A stretch of 64,000 nucleotides of DNA from Pseudomonadota bacterium (GTDB lineage: Bacteria; Pseudomonadota; Gammaproteobacteria; Xanthomonadales; SZUA-38). Location: the NCBI GenBank assembly GCA_039033415.1, contig JBCCCR010000019.1, positions 1 through 64,000 on the forward strand, in the 5' to 3' direction. Each line of letters opens with the position of its first letter. The first letter of the stretch is position 1. Of this stretch, positions 62,935 to 64,000 are shown in pieces. The notes under the pieces are model-generated. The model worked only from the letters and a program-made list of their open reading frames with translations. It had not been told where the DNA came from and made no database searches. The position numbers were made by a program, and so were the translations under genes.

Positions 62935-64000
62935 CGGAGGGTCCCTGCTGATCCCGTATCCACCTGTTCAAAGTCTTCGCCTCGGGCCTGGGCCTCAGCG
63001 ATGGCCCATGCGCGGTAAAGCTCGTCGCGGGTTTTGAGCCCCATCCGAGGCAGCGCGTGCAGCGCCACGTAGGTGGCTCCCTCGTGGCGGTTTTCCCACA
63101 TCGCCTGGTGCGCCGCAGCCACCTCGTCGAAGGCCACCGGCACCGGCTCGACGACGTCGATCATGCCGGCAGCGATGCGCTCCTGAACCTCGCTGAATTC
63201 GCGAGCCGTATTGAGATGGGTTCCACGGATTTCGGCGGTTGGCATCAGGATGCGTCGTTGCCGCATCCAGACCTGCGGTGCGTAAAAACTCAGGCGGCGG
63301 CCGCTTAAGCTCTCGCTGTAAACCACCTTGCCTGTGTTCGGTTTAACCAGCGACGTGGACAGCGCCAGCGAGTCGCGGCCGCGGCGCTCGAACACGACGT
63401 CCGGCAGGCCCCGCCGATCCATCGTGTTGCGCAGCAGCGGCCCAATCGCTGAGCCGATGGGCTTCAACGTTCGGTCGGAGAAGCGGCGCACGGCCTCCTT
63501 GAAGCTCGGTGACTCGGTAAAGGGGTCGGGCATTGGGGCCAGCGGACCCGGCGGATCAAACTCGTCACCCAGCCGACGCTGAATCTGCTCGACGCTGACC
63601 ACGCCGGCGAGCTGCGCACCGAAGCCCAGCGAGGTGACGAACTCGCGCTGCTCGATCGTATCAGCGAGCACCGCTACCCGGGCGCCGATGGCGCAGCCGG
63701 CCTCGATTGCCTCGATGCCTATCGGGTCCACCACACCGTCTTCCGCGCCGGGACCGTAGATCACCAGGAGCGACTGGCCAGCCCGCAGCCGGGCGCGACG
63801 CAGCGTTTGGGGCACTTCCTCCTCACCGCTTTTGCCCATAAACGAAAAACGGTAGCCCGTTGAGGCGCCAAAGAAGGTCAGAATGCCGCCGTCACCCAAT
63901 AGCTGGAAAGAGCGGCCGAAGGCTCGTTCGCCAGCGTGCGACACCACAAAGTCGAGCGGTCCACCCACCTGGCTATGTGCCTCGTTCACAAAGGTCTCGC
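62931..64000 (-). CDS. MDR-family enoyl-CoA reductase, partial; probably C-terminal domain of propionyl-CoA synthase
   Basis: The frame runs off the right edge of the window (no start codon is needed inside), so only the last 356 or so residues are visible. They hold the Rossmann half of a medium-chain reductase (LLGDGGILTFFGASTGYRFSF, GARVAVLADTIEQREFV) and a terminal block with VKPNTGKVVYSESLSGRRLSFYAPQVWMRQRR and HQAMWENRHEGATYVALHALPRMGLKTRDEL. I associate this ending with the acrylyl-CoA reductase domain of propionyl-CoA synthase, which would reduce acrylyl-CoA made from 3-hydroxypropionate. Overlap with mcr supports that, but a separate acrylyl- or crotonyl-CoA reductase is possible. 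Confidence 0.7.
   Translation of the reverse strand, partial: ETFVNEAHSQVGGPLDFVVSHAGERAFGRSFQLLGDGGILTFFGASTGYRFSFMGKSGEEEVPQTLRRARLRAGQSLLVIYGPGAEDGVVDPIGIEAIEAGCAIGARVAVLADTIEQREFVTSLGFGAQLAGVVSVEQIQRRLGDEFDPPGPLAPMPDPFTESPSFKEAVRRFSDRTLKPIGSAIGPLLRNTMDRRGLPDVVFERRGRDSLALSTSLVKPNTGKVVYSESLSGRRLSFYAPQVWMRQRRILMPTAEIRGTHLNTAREFSEVQERIAAGMIDVVEPVPVAFDEVAAAHQAMWENRHEGATYVALHALPRMGLKTRDELYRAWAIAEAQARGEDFEQVDTGSAGTLR

Noticed and set aside
1-64000. tRNA, rRNA, CRISPR arrays, insertion sequences
   Set aside because: Intergenic stretches were read by eye for tRNA T-loops, regular short repeats and transposase genes; none was seen. A dedicated RNA search could still find small elements.

Overview
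The window is GC-rich bacterial chromosome with tightly packed operons. Gene content (Lhr helicase with Nei, RND pumps, NarL-type two-component system, CSLREA/DUF11 surface proteins, secreted proteins carrying an FSDSFE motif, branched-chain 2-oxoacid dehydrogenase) points to a marine or halophilic gammaproteobacterium, perhaps near Wenzhouxiangellaceae/Xanthomonadales. That placement is an inference from family recall, not a measured phylogeny. No tRNA, rRNA, CRISPR array, insertion sequence or prophage was seen.

Layout. 0.2-3.5 kb: HxlR regulator, MAPEG protein, Fe-type alcohol dehydrogenase, and a zinc-sensor ArsR gene paired with a histidine-rich protein. 3.5-5.2 kb: a retron-type reverse transcriptase preceded by a hairpin-rich non-coding leader. 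5.2-11.7 kb: an exported metallophosphatase with a kinase-like tail, an Npt-type transporter with an extra C-terminal domain, and a diheme hydrazine-synthase-alpha-like protein. 11.8-29.7 kb: two RND efflux operons, a GST, a NarL-type two-component pair, a CSLREA repeat protein and a PAS-GGDEF cyclase. 30-34.5 kb: an AP2-domain protein and the bkd E1a-E1b-E2 operon. 34.5-46.7 kb: a catabolic block (MDR reductase, cysteine hydrolase, thiolase; molybdenum hydroxylase pair; and a six-gene operon of FAD oxidase, three-part nitrile hydratase/thiocyanate-hydrolase-like enzyme and hydantoinase A/B). 46.7-50.8 kb: a membrane GGDEF protein and a periplasmic-sensing hybrid histidine kinase. 50.8-59.3 kb: DNA repair genes (Lhr, Nei, ATP-dependent ligase) with a periplasmic cyclophilin and a small unknown protein. 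59.3-64 kb: bifunctional malonyl-CoA reductase overlapping the 3' end of a reductase gene that looks like the terminal domain of propionyl-CoA synthase, i.e. two key steps of the 3-hydroxypropionate route.

The most interesting items are: the retron and its leader; the three-part nitrile hydratase-like operon whose alpha subunit carries its own His-Asp metal tail; the 3-hydroxypropionate genes in an apparently heterotrophic proteobacterium; the phosphatase/kinase-like fusion; and a hybrid kinase whose signal peptide is encoded upstream of any ordinary start codon.
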